From the NCBI RefSeq assembly GCF_024586455.1, contig NC_065921.1:73427865-73491864 (forward strand): a stretch of 64,000 nt of DNA, given 5' to 3'. The DNA is from Bactrocera neohumeralis (taxonomy: Eukaryota > Arthropoda > Insecta > Diptera > Tephritidae). The first letter of the stretch is position 1, and every line of letters begins with the position of its first letter. Under the pieces are notes generated by a model, which made no database searches, was not told where the DNA came from, and was given only the letters and a program-made list of their open reading frames with translations. A program made the position numbers and the translations under genes. Of this stretch, positions 35,411-46,740 are shown piece by piece.

Positions 35411-35756
35411 TTTCAAACAAGGACTTGACTTTGGAGAGTCAATTTGTTTAGCAGTTACATGCTATAATGGTTCGATCTGCATACTTTGTTTGGAAACTGT
35501 AACTTTGTCTGAAGGAAGGAACCAACCAAATACCAAATTTCGATAGTAGTCCGTTATCGGATCCGCTGGATCAAATAAGCAGATTCTTTAGGAAAAAAGG
35601 ACGTATCCAAAATTTCAGATCGATATCTCAAAAACTCAAGGATGAACAAACAAACAAGTGAAAATCGCTTCAGGGTCTCCATCATTTCTTTCCCTCAGTT
35701 ACAAATTTCATGACAAACTCAATATAACTTGATCAGGGTATAAAAACAGAAACTCT
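35411..35756 (+). mobile_element. 154-bp repeat element, 3' fragment
   Basis: One worn unit (GCAGTTACATGCTATAATGG, TTCGATCTGCA) followed by the 3' part: AAATTTCAGATCGATATCTC, AAAAACTCAAGGATGAACAA, TTTCATGACAAACTCAATAT and CAGGGTATAAAAA. The same 3' part closes the copy at 58.5-59.2 kb. Its position directly after repeat copy C suggests one element inserted into or beside another. Confidence 0.7.
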
Positions 35757-36417
35757 AAGAAGCAAATTATGATGAGCGCAACAATGTTGTTGCGTAAATT
35801 ACTCAACAAAAGCAGGGAAGACAACAATCATGTCAGCTTAGCTAACAAAAGCAGCAAACAAAGTATGAAACCACAAAAAAAACGCTAGGAGTTGGACTTC
35901 TGCACAGTTGGACTACACTGGCGTCCTGTGAGAGCCGCCACATTGGCGTCTGCAAAGCGGAAGCCGCGCAAGGGATGTCAAAAAAGACGCTCAATTATAA
36001 GAAAAAAAGTTGTTGTAATATGTTTTGTTGTATTTGGTTTTGTTGTTGCTATTTAGCTACCCCTATTGCTGGCAATAACTAACTGCAAACGTATGTGGTC
36101 CGGCTTTTGGTCAGCCTATGCGCCGGTCATTTAGAATTTCACACGCAAATTTCCATTGTCCTACAAACGAATTATAAGGAGATTGATAAAAGGGTTTAAG
36201 TTGACAAGGGTTGAGGCTATTTGAGTTTAACTAGAGACACAATCCGTTGTATGCAGAACAACATAGATTGACAATAGATTGTGGATAAGAAAATGTATAC
36301 CGTAAAAGACATGCCTTGATTAAATGCTGATGATATAAGTTTGGTAAACCATATTGCAATTTCTTCCAATCGCAGATATAAATTAAGCTCCTACACGACA
36401 AAATAATTAATAGAAAT
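35757..36417. other. Moderately complex non-coding DNA
   Basis: No supported gene. The sequence is less AT-rich than average around 35880-36160. I see no conserved protein block on either strand. Confidence 0.4.
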
Positions 36418-36865
36418 TCAAAGAACAGCTGGTACGATGAGGACTGTCGTGTAGCAGTGGAGAGAAAGTGAAAGATACCGTGAGTTGAAGAGGCAAACGA
36501 TGCTCAAAATTTCTACAAAAAGTTGCGGCGACTAAGAGTAGGTTTCAAGGCCGGAACATACTTGTTGTGTGGTCTGCCCAATCCACAAAAAGGGACCACA
36601 ATCTGCGCCTACTACCGTGGGATAAGCCTCCTCAATACCACATATAAGGTTCTATCGAGAGTATTGTGTAAGCTGACTTTAAACAGTACCAAAAGCTCCA
36701 ACAGGATCCTCTCCAAGCCGTTCGAAACCACACCGGTGGAGAGATCAGTTGTAGAAGGACCTGGCTACACTTGGTTGAGGTACCAAAAAGCGAAAAAAGA
36801 AAAGACTGACGCGCTATTGTTAACTCGACTATAACCGCATAAGCGGTGTCTATGTCAGTAAAGAA
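36418..36865 (+). pseudogene. Internally deleted non-LTR retrotransposon (linker, RT block, 3' end)
   Basis: From 36424 one frame reads NSWYDEDCRVAVERK, then after two stops EEANDAQNFYKKLRRLRVGF and KAGTYLLC. This is the linker between endonuclease and reverse transcriptase of RTE/CR1/Jockey-type LINEs. The same frame then jumps to NPQKGTTICAYYRGISLLNT and TYKVLSRVLCKLT, reverse-transcriptase block with the Y-R-G-I-S-L-L-N motif. The catalytic YADD block and most of RT are missing. From about 36700 a third piece (DPL-AVRNHTG-like, then the LLTRL and CATAAGCGGTGTCT tail) resembles the 3' end, closing with AAGAAGAAGAAG at 36863. Three pieces joined by deletions make the copy dead. Clade not resolved. 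Confidence 0.75.
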
Positions 36866-39419
36866 GAAGAAGCGGACTCATACTGGAAATCCTCGCAAGG
36901 TTGGATTGCAATAGTTGCTTTCAGATGAGAATACCCTCCAAACATGAATGGAGAATAGGTTTATTAGGGGAGCAGAATACTATATCTATCCAGGAGCCGC
37001 TAGAAACTATAAAGAAGGAGGCAAAATTTGAATAAATAGCTCAGAGCAGACAGAAATCCAAAGCCAAATGCAAGACAGCGAGCAGTTGTGGCAGTCTCCA
37101 AAAATTTCTGATTATTCATATGTACATAAGCAAATTCATGGTCTATAGTTTTCGGTACAATGTTAAGTCAGTCTTCGAAAATTTCTGATTATTCATAAAT
37201 AAAAATTTTCAAAGATGATCGAAATTTGCGAATAGAACACAAAAAAGGCATATGGGAAAAGATAGTGTATAGCAGATTTAATGACATATTCATTACGATA
37301 TGAGACTGAGTGAAACATGTAATAATAATAATAAATTGTTCAGTACATACGCTTTTGATGTTTACTAGCATCAAATTATATTAAAAAAGAGCCATACCTG
37401 AAATGAGAAAAATAGAAGTGGAATTTAGAAATGTTGAAAATGTAATAGATATACACTGTATAAAAATGTTGCTTAAATTACTTAATTATATCCTAATATC
37501 AGATAGTGATTGCTCACTTTTTTGCTTCTAATAAGAATAACTACGCCAATAATAATTCTGTTGTTATTGTAGTGGCAGAATTCTGTCGAGTTGACAGTCG
37601 TGGGAAAGGCCAATAATAATTCTCAAGATATCCGATTAATCTGAGGGCTAGGTGTTTATATACCTTTGACTTCAGGGTGCCTAAAGAATCAGAACAAATG
37701 TTAATAAAGAATAGGATCACCACCACCAGATGGGTTGCAAGAGGTATTTAAATCTGTTTAAGGTATCGGGATAGCGCCTGCTTACTTACTAGCTTAGGAA
37801 GAGGTGGTATCTCTCTAAGTTTGATAAATTTTCATAGAATTTTGATACTTAAAATACAAAAAAGAAATATGTAAAACGAATGGAGGAATACAAATTTCAA
37901 TTATCATTTTTTCACTTTTCAAAACTACGAATTTTTGTATTGAAAAAAATGCCTCCGAAGTAGATTTTTTATGAAATTGTATAGTTTACAAGTATTCACA
38001 TTGTTAAATATTGTATATTAAACGATTCAAAAATTATGTTATTTTTATTGAAACCCATTTTTTAACATATTATTTATTTGTATCTGAAATTTTGAAAACT
38101 AACCGCCAACTTTTAAAATAAAGCCGAAAATCCTGCCCTTCAAGCATATTTTTTTTCCTACATAAAGGTTAATTTTAATTCACAAATTCGTTATTGGCTT
38201 CTTGCCCACCCTAATGTATGCGCATATGTATAAATTACTGGTAATTGATAAATATACTATATATATATAGATTCGTGTGCCTAATAACTTGAGTAAATGA
38301 CAACTATTTGGTTACTTTATTACTTTTGAATTTGGGTCAAATAGGTTGAAAGCTTACACCTACAAATTGCTTTTAGGCTTATCGGCTTTCGAATATTTTT
38401 TGTGTTATAAAACTTTTTGTTTTTTGCATAGATAGTTTTTGTAAGCCACAGAAATGTGACATGTGAAGCCCACACAGCTGAGTGTGGAGAGTTTGAAGAA
38501 ATGAAAGCAAATAATTGAAAACGCAAGCCGGCTATCAAACCAGCAATCAGTGGTGCAATTAGCAACCGAGTGCGAAAAAAATCAATAAAAATTGTCAAAA
38601 TTAGGTATTTTGTTACAAAAATAAAAAAAAAATTTCATAAAATTATTATTTTTGCTGCCTAATGCAGCTGACTTCTACAGTCATGTCAATATAAAAAAAT
38701 AATTCTACAAATTTATTAAATTTGTTTGCCAACATTTTTACTTTTTTATTAAACATTTTTAACACCTTTTATACTTTTTTTTAATTTTTTTTTTTTAATT
38801 TTCTTAAATTTTTAAGCCCAAACAACATTTCTATCCACTCCTTTCATACACTTTTTTTGCTTTTGTCTTATGTTTTCTTTTTATTTCTTTCACCGCCTGT
38901 TTTTCGCTCACGCTTTTTAACTCCTCCGCTGTCAAACAAATTATAATTTCGCACTCGGCAACAGAAGTTATAATTGTTTGTCAAAACAGCCATCGCCCAT
39001 AGCTATATATGTATGTATGTAGAGACACACATGCAAATCTAAACCTAACGGTAAATACAAGTTTCACAGCTTAACTGTTAATGAAAGTGTTGGCGGGGTT
39101 TGTCGTAGAATGGTGGAAAGTAAGAAACAGAAAATATACCAATAAAAGTATAAATAAAAAACAAGTCTAATTAGTTAAGAACTGCAAGAAATTCAAAAGA
39201 GCATAAAATCTAAATGGGAACATATACATATGTATACACACATATTTATTTTAAAATGAATTATTTGGCGCCGTTTATTAACCAATTTGCATACTTAAAA
39301 GCTCCAGAAACTAACTGGTTTAAGCAAATGGATGCAGAAAATTCTGTTTTAACGAGTATACTTGTATGAGTCGTGTTCGATTTACCAAATTCACAAAATT
39401 TTAGTACTGTTTTTTGGTA
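36866..39419. other. Mixed AT-rich non-coding DNA
   Basis: No supported gene. AAAATTTCTGATTATTCATA occurs twice, at about 37103 and 37178. A more complex piece at 37520-37800 looks like a transposon relic but I cannot assign it. The frame at 38320-38598 (-) has no domain. T-rich tracts at 38690-38820; TATG microsatellite at 39008-39020. Confidence 0.45.
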
Positions 39420-40640
39420 TAATAAAAAGAACGCAGATGCGGAAGTTACAAAAAAATTATACTGTCCAGTACAAGACAAGAGCGTATGTATAGTAGATTT
39501 CTGCTTAGAGTGGTATAAACGCGTTATATTTGATTTATACCAGTTTTTTGTTCGATCTGTGCCATAAATGTTTAGTTCAAGACAAGTGAGTACGAATAGT
39601 AGATACATGCTTGAAGTGGTATAAGCGCATTCTATTTGATTTATACCAGTTTTTTGTTCGATTTGTTCCATAAATGTTTATCTCAGAGAGGATAGTGCGT
39701 ATAGTAAATACGTGTAAAATGGTATAACCGCATTATATATTTTTTTTATACCAGTTGCCCGTTCGATTTGTCCCATAAATGCATTGAAACAAATACCCAT
39801 TCAATGATATTATTACACTTCGGTTTATAACAATATTTATACCATTTTGTTTAATCACGTGTTCGGTTTGTCATAAAAAAATGTCAAGGAAATATTGACA
39901 CAATCATTTGATTATACCAGTTTAATATATAAATTACGCTGTATTGAATTTATACTAGTTGCATGTTCTATTCGTCACGAAATATATTTAAGCGACAACG
40001 CTTTTAAATATTTTATTATACCAGTTTAATCGATTTATACTAGTACATTAAATTTATAACAGCTGCCTGCTCAATTTGTTACAAAAATACATGCAGGCCT
40101 TATCCAAAAAATAAGGTTTGTTTAAAACTACTCTTTTAATCATTTGATTATACAAGTTTTATAGATTTATACCAGTAAATTGAATTTATACCAGTTACCT
40201 GTTTTATTTATCACAGAAATAAATTGAAGCAAGTATTCTTTCAGTCATGTTATTATACCAGTTTCTTTGATTTATACCAGTAAATTGAATTTATACCAGT
40301 TACCTGTTTAAATTATCCCAAAAATAAATTCAAGCAAGTATTCTTTCAGTCATGTTATTATACCAGTTTCTTTGATTATACCAGTTTAATTGATTTCTAT
40401 CAGTAAATTGAATTTATAACAGTTACCTGTTTAATTTATCACAAAAATAAATTTAAGCAAGTATTCTTTTAGTCATGTTATTATACCAGTTTTCATGATT
40501 TATACCAGTATATTGAACTTATACCAGTTTAATTTATCACAAAAATAAATCCAAGCAACATTACTTTCAGTCATTTTATTATACCAGTCTCTTTGATTTA
40601 TACCAGTATATTAAATTTATACCAGTTGCCTGTTCGATTT
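39420..40640 (+). repeat. TTATACCAGT satellite array 1
   Basis: About twenty exact or near-exact TTATACCAGT words, all on the plus strand, for example at 39535, 39641, 39746, 39912, 40016, 40167, 40186, 40253, 40272, 40291 and 40481. Larger units of about 105-125 bp add GTTCGATTTGT, CATAAATG or CACAAAAATAAATT, AAGCAAGTATTCTTTCAGTC. In the right half the word is repeated every 19 bp inside each unit (40253, 40272, 40291), a second level of repetition. The minus-strand frame at 39261-39671 has internal repeats because it reads this array; it is not a gene. Confidence 0.9.
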
Positions 40641-42992
40641 ACCTTCAAGCCTTTACCCCCCAAAAACAGTATTTACATTAGCAATAAAATTATAAATAAC
40701 CAATTTTATCAGGGAAAATTAACTTACTTGGATATTGAAAGTAATATTGTAATATTTATAAGAATCTCGAAAAATATTATGCTTAAAGCGGAGCAAGTTA
40801 CATATGTATGTATAAGTACTGTAGTTACTCACTCATTTCAACCTGAGATATAAATTTTGTAATTTCGCATTCATTTGCAACTAATATACGTACTATATAT
40901 GTATGTATATGTAGATATTTTTGCTTATCTGTCTGTTGAATTCTAAGTATTTTATTTTCCCTGTTATACATCTTTGATGCGTGCTCCAACATTACTGAGT
41001 CTCAGAAATACTTTTAGTTCAACATCTTGGCTTTCTAAGCCTATATAGTATAAACCGATCGCACGTATACAACGCGACATACAGCTTACTAAAGCCATCT
41101 ATACGCAAACTAGTGGATTTCTTTTCACCACATCTTACACTTGCATACAAACAGCTGGCAACACCGCCAAGCTACACTAAAAAGCTAACAGCTGTTATGG
41201 CTTTTATAAACTACAGACATATGCTTAATTAAAATGCTAGTCAAATAAATAATAGCCGAAACCACAATTAGCCCAACAGAGCGCAGACACCCAGGTGAAA
41301 ACCACAAAATATGCTACCGAAAAGTTTCGGCCACGCCAAGTGTGGCGGTTGATGAAAGCAAAAAACCGCAACAGTTGCATGCTGGACACACGCTGGCCGC
41401 TCTTTTGTGCTTTTGCCGCTCTAGAGCAAAAGTAGTAGTAGACCAAACTGTCGTCACGTGACAATGCGAACAATAAGAAATATTTAATTTTATGTTTTAA
41501 GTCTAAATAATTGTCAGGCGGCAAAAAAGCTAAACACTTTGCAAGCGGCAATTATGCGCTGCTGCAACGCCTGCAGATGACGGCAATTTAGCAGGCGAAA
41601 AGCGTTGCAATTAAATTTCAAGATGTTTGTTATAGATCGGTTTGTGGAAGTGGCGATTGAAGTTTGCAAAAAAAACCGAAAAAAATCATACAAAGCCAGG
41701 CAGCTACTTAAACGAAAAAATAGGAGTGTAGAAGTGCTGTTAGTGAAGGTGTAGCTGTCAAATGGCAGATGGCGCAACACGCAGATATTGTTGGCAATTT
41801 ATTGCTACGCATTAACAAAACACAAAAAAAAAACTAAACTAAAAGCCAACGACTTGAGACCTTTCAACACGACAGTCGGCTTGCAACCGCTTTAAGGCGC
41901 TATTTTAGAAGCTGCATTTTTAGGTATCGCCGCTGTGGCGAAAAACAGCTGCTGACTGCCAGCAGTTGCTGACATGCCGCTTTTGTGGCAATCGGAATCT
42001 AATTTAGCGAAATAATTCGATAAGTGGGAAAAAAACGGTAACGAATTAAATATGTAGTATGTGGCAGTCAGCAGCCGGCAGCCGGCGACGTCAACGAAAA
42101 AGGATTGAAATAAATTTCTACATTTTACGAGCGCGCAACAAATGCCAAATAACCGCCAAAGACGGACGCACAGCAGCGGCGACGACGACGACTTCAAGCC
42201 GCCGCTAAGCAAGTAAAGCCGCAGACGTAAGCCAGGCGAATGCGGGCGCGCACAAGTTCATGAAATTGGCAAAACCCAGGTAAAACATAAAAAAATATAT
42301 AAAAAAATATAAAAAACATATAAAAAAAATAAAAAAATATAAAAAAAATATAAATAAAAAAAAATTGAAGAAAAAAAATAAATAAACGAAATAACAAAAT
42401 AAATTTTAAGTAAATAAAAATAAAAAGCGCAAAGCTTCAGCGGCAACGGCAGCAGGTGGCTTAAGCGTCTACACGCAGATAGCATCACAAATGCACGCGT
42501 TTTCTACACAAAATTGCTAAAATTCATTTATACACGCACACACACACATACCATGCTGCATGTATACATGTGTGTGCGTTTGTGTCTGCCGTGAGTGTAG
42601 TAACACATTTAGTAGCAGTGCGGAAAATTTGCTCGCAAAAAACGCGTTGTTTCCTTTCCTTTATTTAGTAGTTTCGCGTAGAATTAAATGAGTTCAAGAT
42701 TAGATTAACAACCGGCAGACAGGCGGTTAGCCGCTTGCTAGTAGATACATCTGTACATTCATTATTTTTTTTTTTTTAATGACCGCCAGTATGTTGGCAA
42801 TTTTATGTGTTCAACTGCTGGCTTTGGCCGGGCTTTTTGGCTAACTGGCTGGCACGTCTAAGCATATGTGCGGATATATACAAAAATATGTACAAGTAAA
42901 CTGCTGCTTCAGCTGATTATGGCATAAGATTACTTCTGTATATTTTATGTATGTATGTTTAGTGTATATTCACTAATATGTGCTGGATACTG
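40641..42992. other. Non-coding DNA with a GC-richer island at 41.2-42.26 kb
   Basis: The island is notably rich in CpG and GC for this window (for example GCAGCCGGCAGCCGGCGACG at 42070 and GCGGCGACGACGACGACTTC at 42176). Frames on the minus strand (41237-41551, 41514-41780, 41892-42212) show no domain. Donor-like GTAAG/GTAAA sequences occur near 42212 and 42226. It is followed by an A-rich run at 42280-42420 and an inverted (CA)n/(TG)n pair at 42535-42590 able to form a hairpin. The island may be a promoter or 5' untranslated exon; unproven. Confidence 0.4.
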
Positions 42993-43265
42993 TATAAAAA
43001 ATTTGCTTAAAGCTAAGCTTTATTATATTATAAAATTTTTTTGGAATTTATTTGTTTACCTTTTTTCCTAATTTTATATAATTTACTGTCAATTTAACTA
43101 TAAAATTTATTTATTGATTAATTAATTGATTATTGAATAAAAAATTTGCTTTAAGCTAAGCTTAATTATATTATAAAATTTTTTTGGAATTTATTTGTTT
43201 AGCTTTTTTTCCTAATTTTATATAATTTACTGTCTATTTAACTATACAATTTATTTATTTTAATT
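42993..43265. repeat. Tandem duplication, two units of about 143 bp
   Basis: Units start TATAAAAAATTTGCTTAAAG at 42993 and AATAAAAAATTTGCTTTAAG at 43137. Both contain GCTAAGCTT, TTATATTATAAAATTTTTTT, GGAATTTATTTGTTTA, CCTAATTTTATATAATTTAC and ATTTAACTATA in order, with only a few differences. The high similarity suggests a young duplication. Confidence 0.9.
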
Positions 43266-43509
43266 GAAAAAGTAAAATATCTTGACTTATCAACTTTGCC
43301 GACATTTCTCATGAATTTTGAAGTTTTTCTGCAATCGTTAACTATTTCCAAACTTTCTACTAGCTATTGAGGGAACTTTTTTCATCGTTATTCATACAAA
43401 AAAAAGATGCGACTGAGCGTATAAATCGTTTTTGTATTTTTGTATTAATTGAAAAATTTAATATTATTTTCAAGTCAATCAACCAAGTCAATTTATATTA
43501 AATTGAGAA

Positions 43510-43592
43510 ATTAATTTACTTAATTAAGTTGTTAATTGACTAAATTAAGATATTAATTGACTAAATTAAGATATTAATTGATAAAATTAAGA
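43510..43592. repeat. 21-bp tandem repeat
   Basis: Three to four units of ATTAATTGACTAAATTAAGAT at about 43510-43592, with substitutions in the outer units (GTTAATTGACTAAATTAAGA, ATTAATTGATAAAATTAAGA). Confidence 0.85.
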
Positions 43593-43899
43593 TGTATATC
43601 AAGTAATGTTAGCTGTACTTTTTTGAATTTAATATTTTTAATATTTTATGTTTTAAAAAATCAGCCGTCACAACAAATCTTTGATAGGCTAAGATCCTTT
43701 TTATGAATTTATAGATACCAGAACATACCAAGCTGTCCAAGTGAGAGCCATCTTAAGATCGACCTTCTAAACTAATGTAACCTATATTTGAAAGGTGTCA
43801 ATTTCAGTGTTAATTTTGTACTAAATTGTATTAGTACTCAAAAATTGTAGCTTTAAAATTCAAAAACTATATTATTGGTTATTATAAAAATCATATTCG
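43593..43899. other. No identifiable feature
   Basis: AT-rich sequence with scattered TTAGTACT words that become regular to the right. Confidence 0.45.
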
Positions 43900-44710
43900 G
43901 TATCCTAGATTAGCACAAATTTGTCGATTTTTCTAAGTAAAAAGTTAAGACTAAATACATTTCATCTTAAAAAGAATTTTGGAATTTTAGTACTTAAAAT
44001 GTTCACTTTAAAACTTGCTTATTTTAGACTGTTTCAAAATTATTCACTTTGCTGGGAAAAAGTTTCATCATAGCAATTTTTTTTGTTGACTTCGCTAAGT
44101 AATAGGTAAGTACTAAATAACTTTCAGCTTAAAAACAATTTTAGAATTTTAGTATCCAATATTTACATAAAAAAAATCGTTTACTTTAGACTGCTTCGAA
44201 ATCATCCATTTTGCTAGAAAAAAGTTTAGTACATAGAAATTTATATTTTTATCAGCATCGCTGAGTAAAAATTTAGTAATAAATAATATGTTGAAACTTT
44301 AGTCAATAAATTTTTCTTGAAAAAAGTTTAGTATATAACAATTTTTTTTTCTCAACTACACTGTTTAAAAAGTTAGTACTAAATAATTTTCACCACAAAA
44401 ATTGAACATAGTATTACTTATTTTAGACCGATTTAACACCATGCAATTGCTTAGAAAATTTAGTACATAATAATTTTTAGTACTAAAAAGTTTTGTACTA
44501 AAATGTTCAGTACTAAAAATAATTTGCATTTTTTTTAATTTGCCATTAAAATATAAATATTGCTTATTTTAGACCGATTTAATACCATAAAATTGCTTAG
44601 AAAATTTAGTACATAATAATTTTTAGTACTAAAAAGTTTTGTACTAAATTGTTCAGTACTTAAAATTATTTGATTTTTTTTAATTTGCCATTAAAACATA
44701 AATATTATGT
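43900..44710. repeat. Tandem repeat of about 146-165 bp with TAGTACTAAA words
   Basis: Two well kept units start at 44417 and 44563 (146 bp): CTTATTTTAGACCGATTTAA, AATTGCTTAGAAAATTTAGT, ACATAATAATTTTTAGTACT, AAAAAGTTTTGTACTAAA and TTTGCCATTAAAA. To the left are more worn units with TTTTAGACTG, TTTGCTGGGAAAAAGTTT or TTTGCTAGAAAAAAGTTT, CTAAGTAA and TAGTACTAAATA boxes back to about 43900. The gradient from young (right) to old (left) is clear. TAGTAC words recur near 46.87 kb. Confidence 0.85.
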
Positions 44711-45829
44711 GATATTTAATATATCAGAAATAAGAAAATACAGAAATAATTTCTAAACAGTACTTTTCTGGCGCTTTTGGTACTTTTTAGTACTTCCATC
44801 ACCAATATTTCTTAATTATTCATAAATAAATTCTACAACAAAACTAAAAACTTTCTGACTTGCAGATTAATGTTAGCAAATTTCACAGAAAATATGTTCT
44901 CTTCTTCTTTATAAATTTTAGTAGGGGTTATTGAACATTGTGAAAGAAAACATGTGTTCTAACTAAAATTGTATTATTACAAGCTTCAAAATAAAGAAAG
45001 AAAAAAAGCATAACAGAACAAAGTTTATATTTCGTGCGCACGCACAGCAAACTCAGCGCGCAATTCAACTTGTGTATGCTTGAGTGCGTGCACGCATGCG
45101 CGCTGGAGCTACACTCATCCCCAACGGATAGCGTAACGAAAAAGTTTTGTTTTGAAGATAAACTCGTAAGCGCTAAGATAAGTTTCGGTGACTACTACTG
45201 TTTGGTAGAGACAAGGGAATTACGCAAATGAAAAAGTACGCGCCGCAATGGCAATTTTGTATTCAGGTAATTTAAGCATTCTAATTAGAATGGTTTGTAC
45301 GCGTTGTGCTGAGTGCTGTCAAGTGGCAAGTGTCACAGTCATACTTACGCCTATAAAATATGACACACAACCAAACTGTTGTTAGCGGTAACAACATTGT
45401 GTTCTTTGTGTGGCCCCAACAGGAAGGTGTAGGCAATTTAAAATGAATTAATTTGTTGGCTCTCAATTAGAAAGAAATATGTATATTTTGGCGGTACGCT
45501 GTCAGAAAATTAATGACAGTAAGCGTTAAGCATTCATAATCGTGAAATAGTTATACAAGTATATAAGTTTTTCCGGCTTGAAATTTTAAATAATGCAAAA
45601 ATTGAAGTATTTCTGTTATTCATTCTTGTGAACTTGGATGTCTCTATAAATAGAGGTTCTTATATATTCGTAAATATGTGAAATAAACTAAAATACCTAC
45701 TATAATTTCTGAATGTAGTTGTTTAATTAAAGTAATTTTACTAATTAATTTTTATAAATGAAAAAATTTACAAATAAAATCAATCAGCAAAAACCAGCTG
45801 TCTCAATAGATTTAATTAACATTTAAACA
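44711..45829. other. Non-coding DNA
   Basis: No supported gene. The small frame at 45034-45231 has no domain and overlaps an alternating purine-pyrimidine tract listed separately. Confidence 0.5.
45084..45103. other. 20-bp perfectly alternating purine-pyrimidine tract
   Basis: GTGCGTGCACGCATGCGCGC alternates purine and pyrimidine without a break and is GC-rich, the classic composition for left-handed (Z) DNA. A related GTGCGCACGCAC lies 50 bp upstream at about 45035. Confidence 0.6.
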
Positions 45830-46115
45830 CCAACCCAACCACTTTAAAAATTTAATTGAATCATTTCACAGCTTAATTTAGTAAATTAAGAGCTTACTTA
45901 ATTAACATTCTAATTAAGCCAACTAACACCTTAATTGAGTCACTTTATAACTTAAGCAGCTAACTAACCACTTAACATCTTAAATAAGCCATTTACGACT
46001 AAATTTTGCCAATTAACCTTTGTTTCGAGTCTATTAACATTTGAAATTAATAAGTAAATTTAGTCAATTAACATTTTAATTGAGTCACTAACCATTTAAT
46101 TTGATCAGCTTTTGA
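45830..46115. repeat. Degenerate repeat of TTAATTGAGTCACT/ATTAACAT words
   Basis: Loose units of 30-45 bp combine AATTAACATT, TTAATTGAGTCA, CTAACNACTTAA and TTTAGTCAATTAAC. Period and identity are too low to define one consensus by eye. Confidence 0.6.
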
Positions 46116-46740
46116 CAAGCGTAATTAACGGGGGAGCCTGCTTTAGAGGCTTCAAAAAATCGAATTTTTTTTTGAATGTTTTTGGGAAGGAAAGAAATAA
46201 GTGATTAAAGCAAAATTTCTAGGGCTTATAGTTATATATTTAAACATCATTCACAAATTTTTTGGATAGGAAATCTTTGATATTCTGCCTTTGGGAAGCA
46301 TTTGCCCAATGCATCTCGCATGTTGTTTAAAAATATGTTCAAACTTGATTTTTTTTAGTTTTAGTTAAAACAGAAGATATTTTTATGCCAAAAATAATAA
46401 ACTTTGCCCCAATTCCATACGATGTTTAGTTTTTTTCTATTCTGCCCGCCAATTAAAAAATATCGTAAAAATGAAAAACCGAGAAATCGCGCGTCAAAGT
46501 TTTCGCTTTCTTTCCTTCTAGCTTCGAAAATATTTCAAGTTCCCATCTACAACTTTGGGGACATATTCTTAGATTATTTTTAAAGAGAAATATAATAAGA
46601 GTTGTAAAATATATATAATTATATTTCTGGATTTACAATCTGGTATAAAAAACATTCCTTTTCAGTTGAATTTTATGAGTTTTGAGAAGCTTATTAAGCA
46701 AACGTATAACTCAAACAAAAAAAATTAATACGGTGATGGT
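46116..46740. other. Probable unclassified interspersed repeat
   Basis: Complex, non-simple sequence beginning GGCTTCAAAAAATCGA at about 46150, sharing TTCAAAAAATCGA with the stretch at 15.5 kb. Contains GGAAGCATTTGCCCAATGCA and CAAGTTCCCATCTACAACTT. No long frame and no recognised domain. I suspect a dispersed repeat but cannot show a second full copy in this window. Confidence 0.3.

Noticed and set aside
39261..39671. 136-codon minus frame with internal repeats
   Set aside because: The repeats come from the TTATACCAGT array it reads through; the remaining part matches nothing I know.
42194..42488. Two F/Y/I-rich minus frames resembling a membrane protein
   Set aside because: They are the translation of an A-rich run read in reverse, with almost no other residues.
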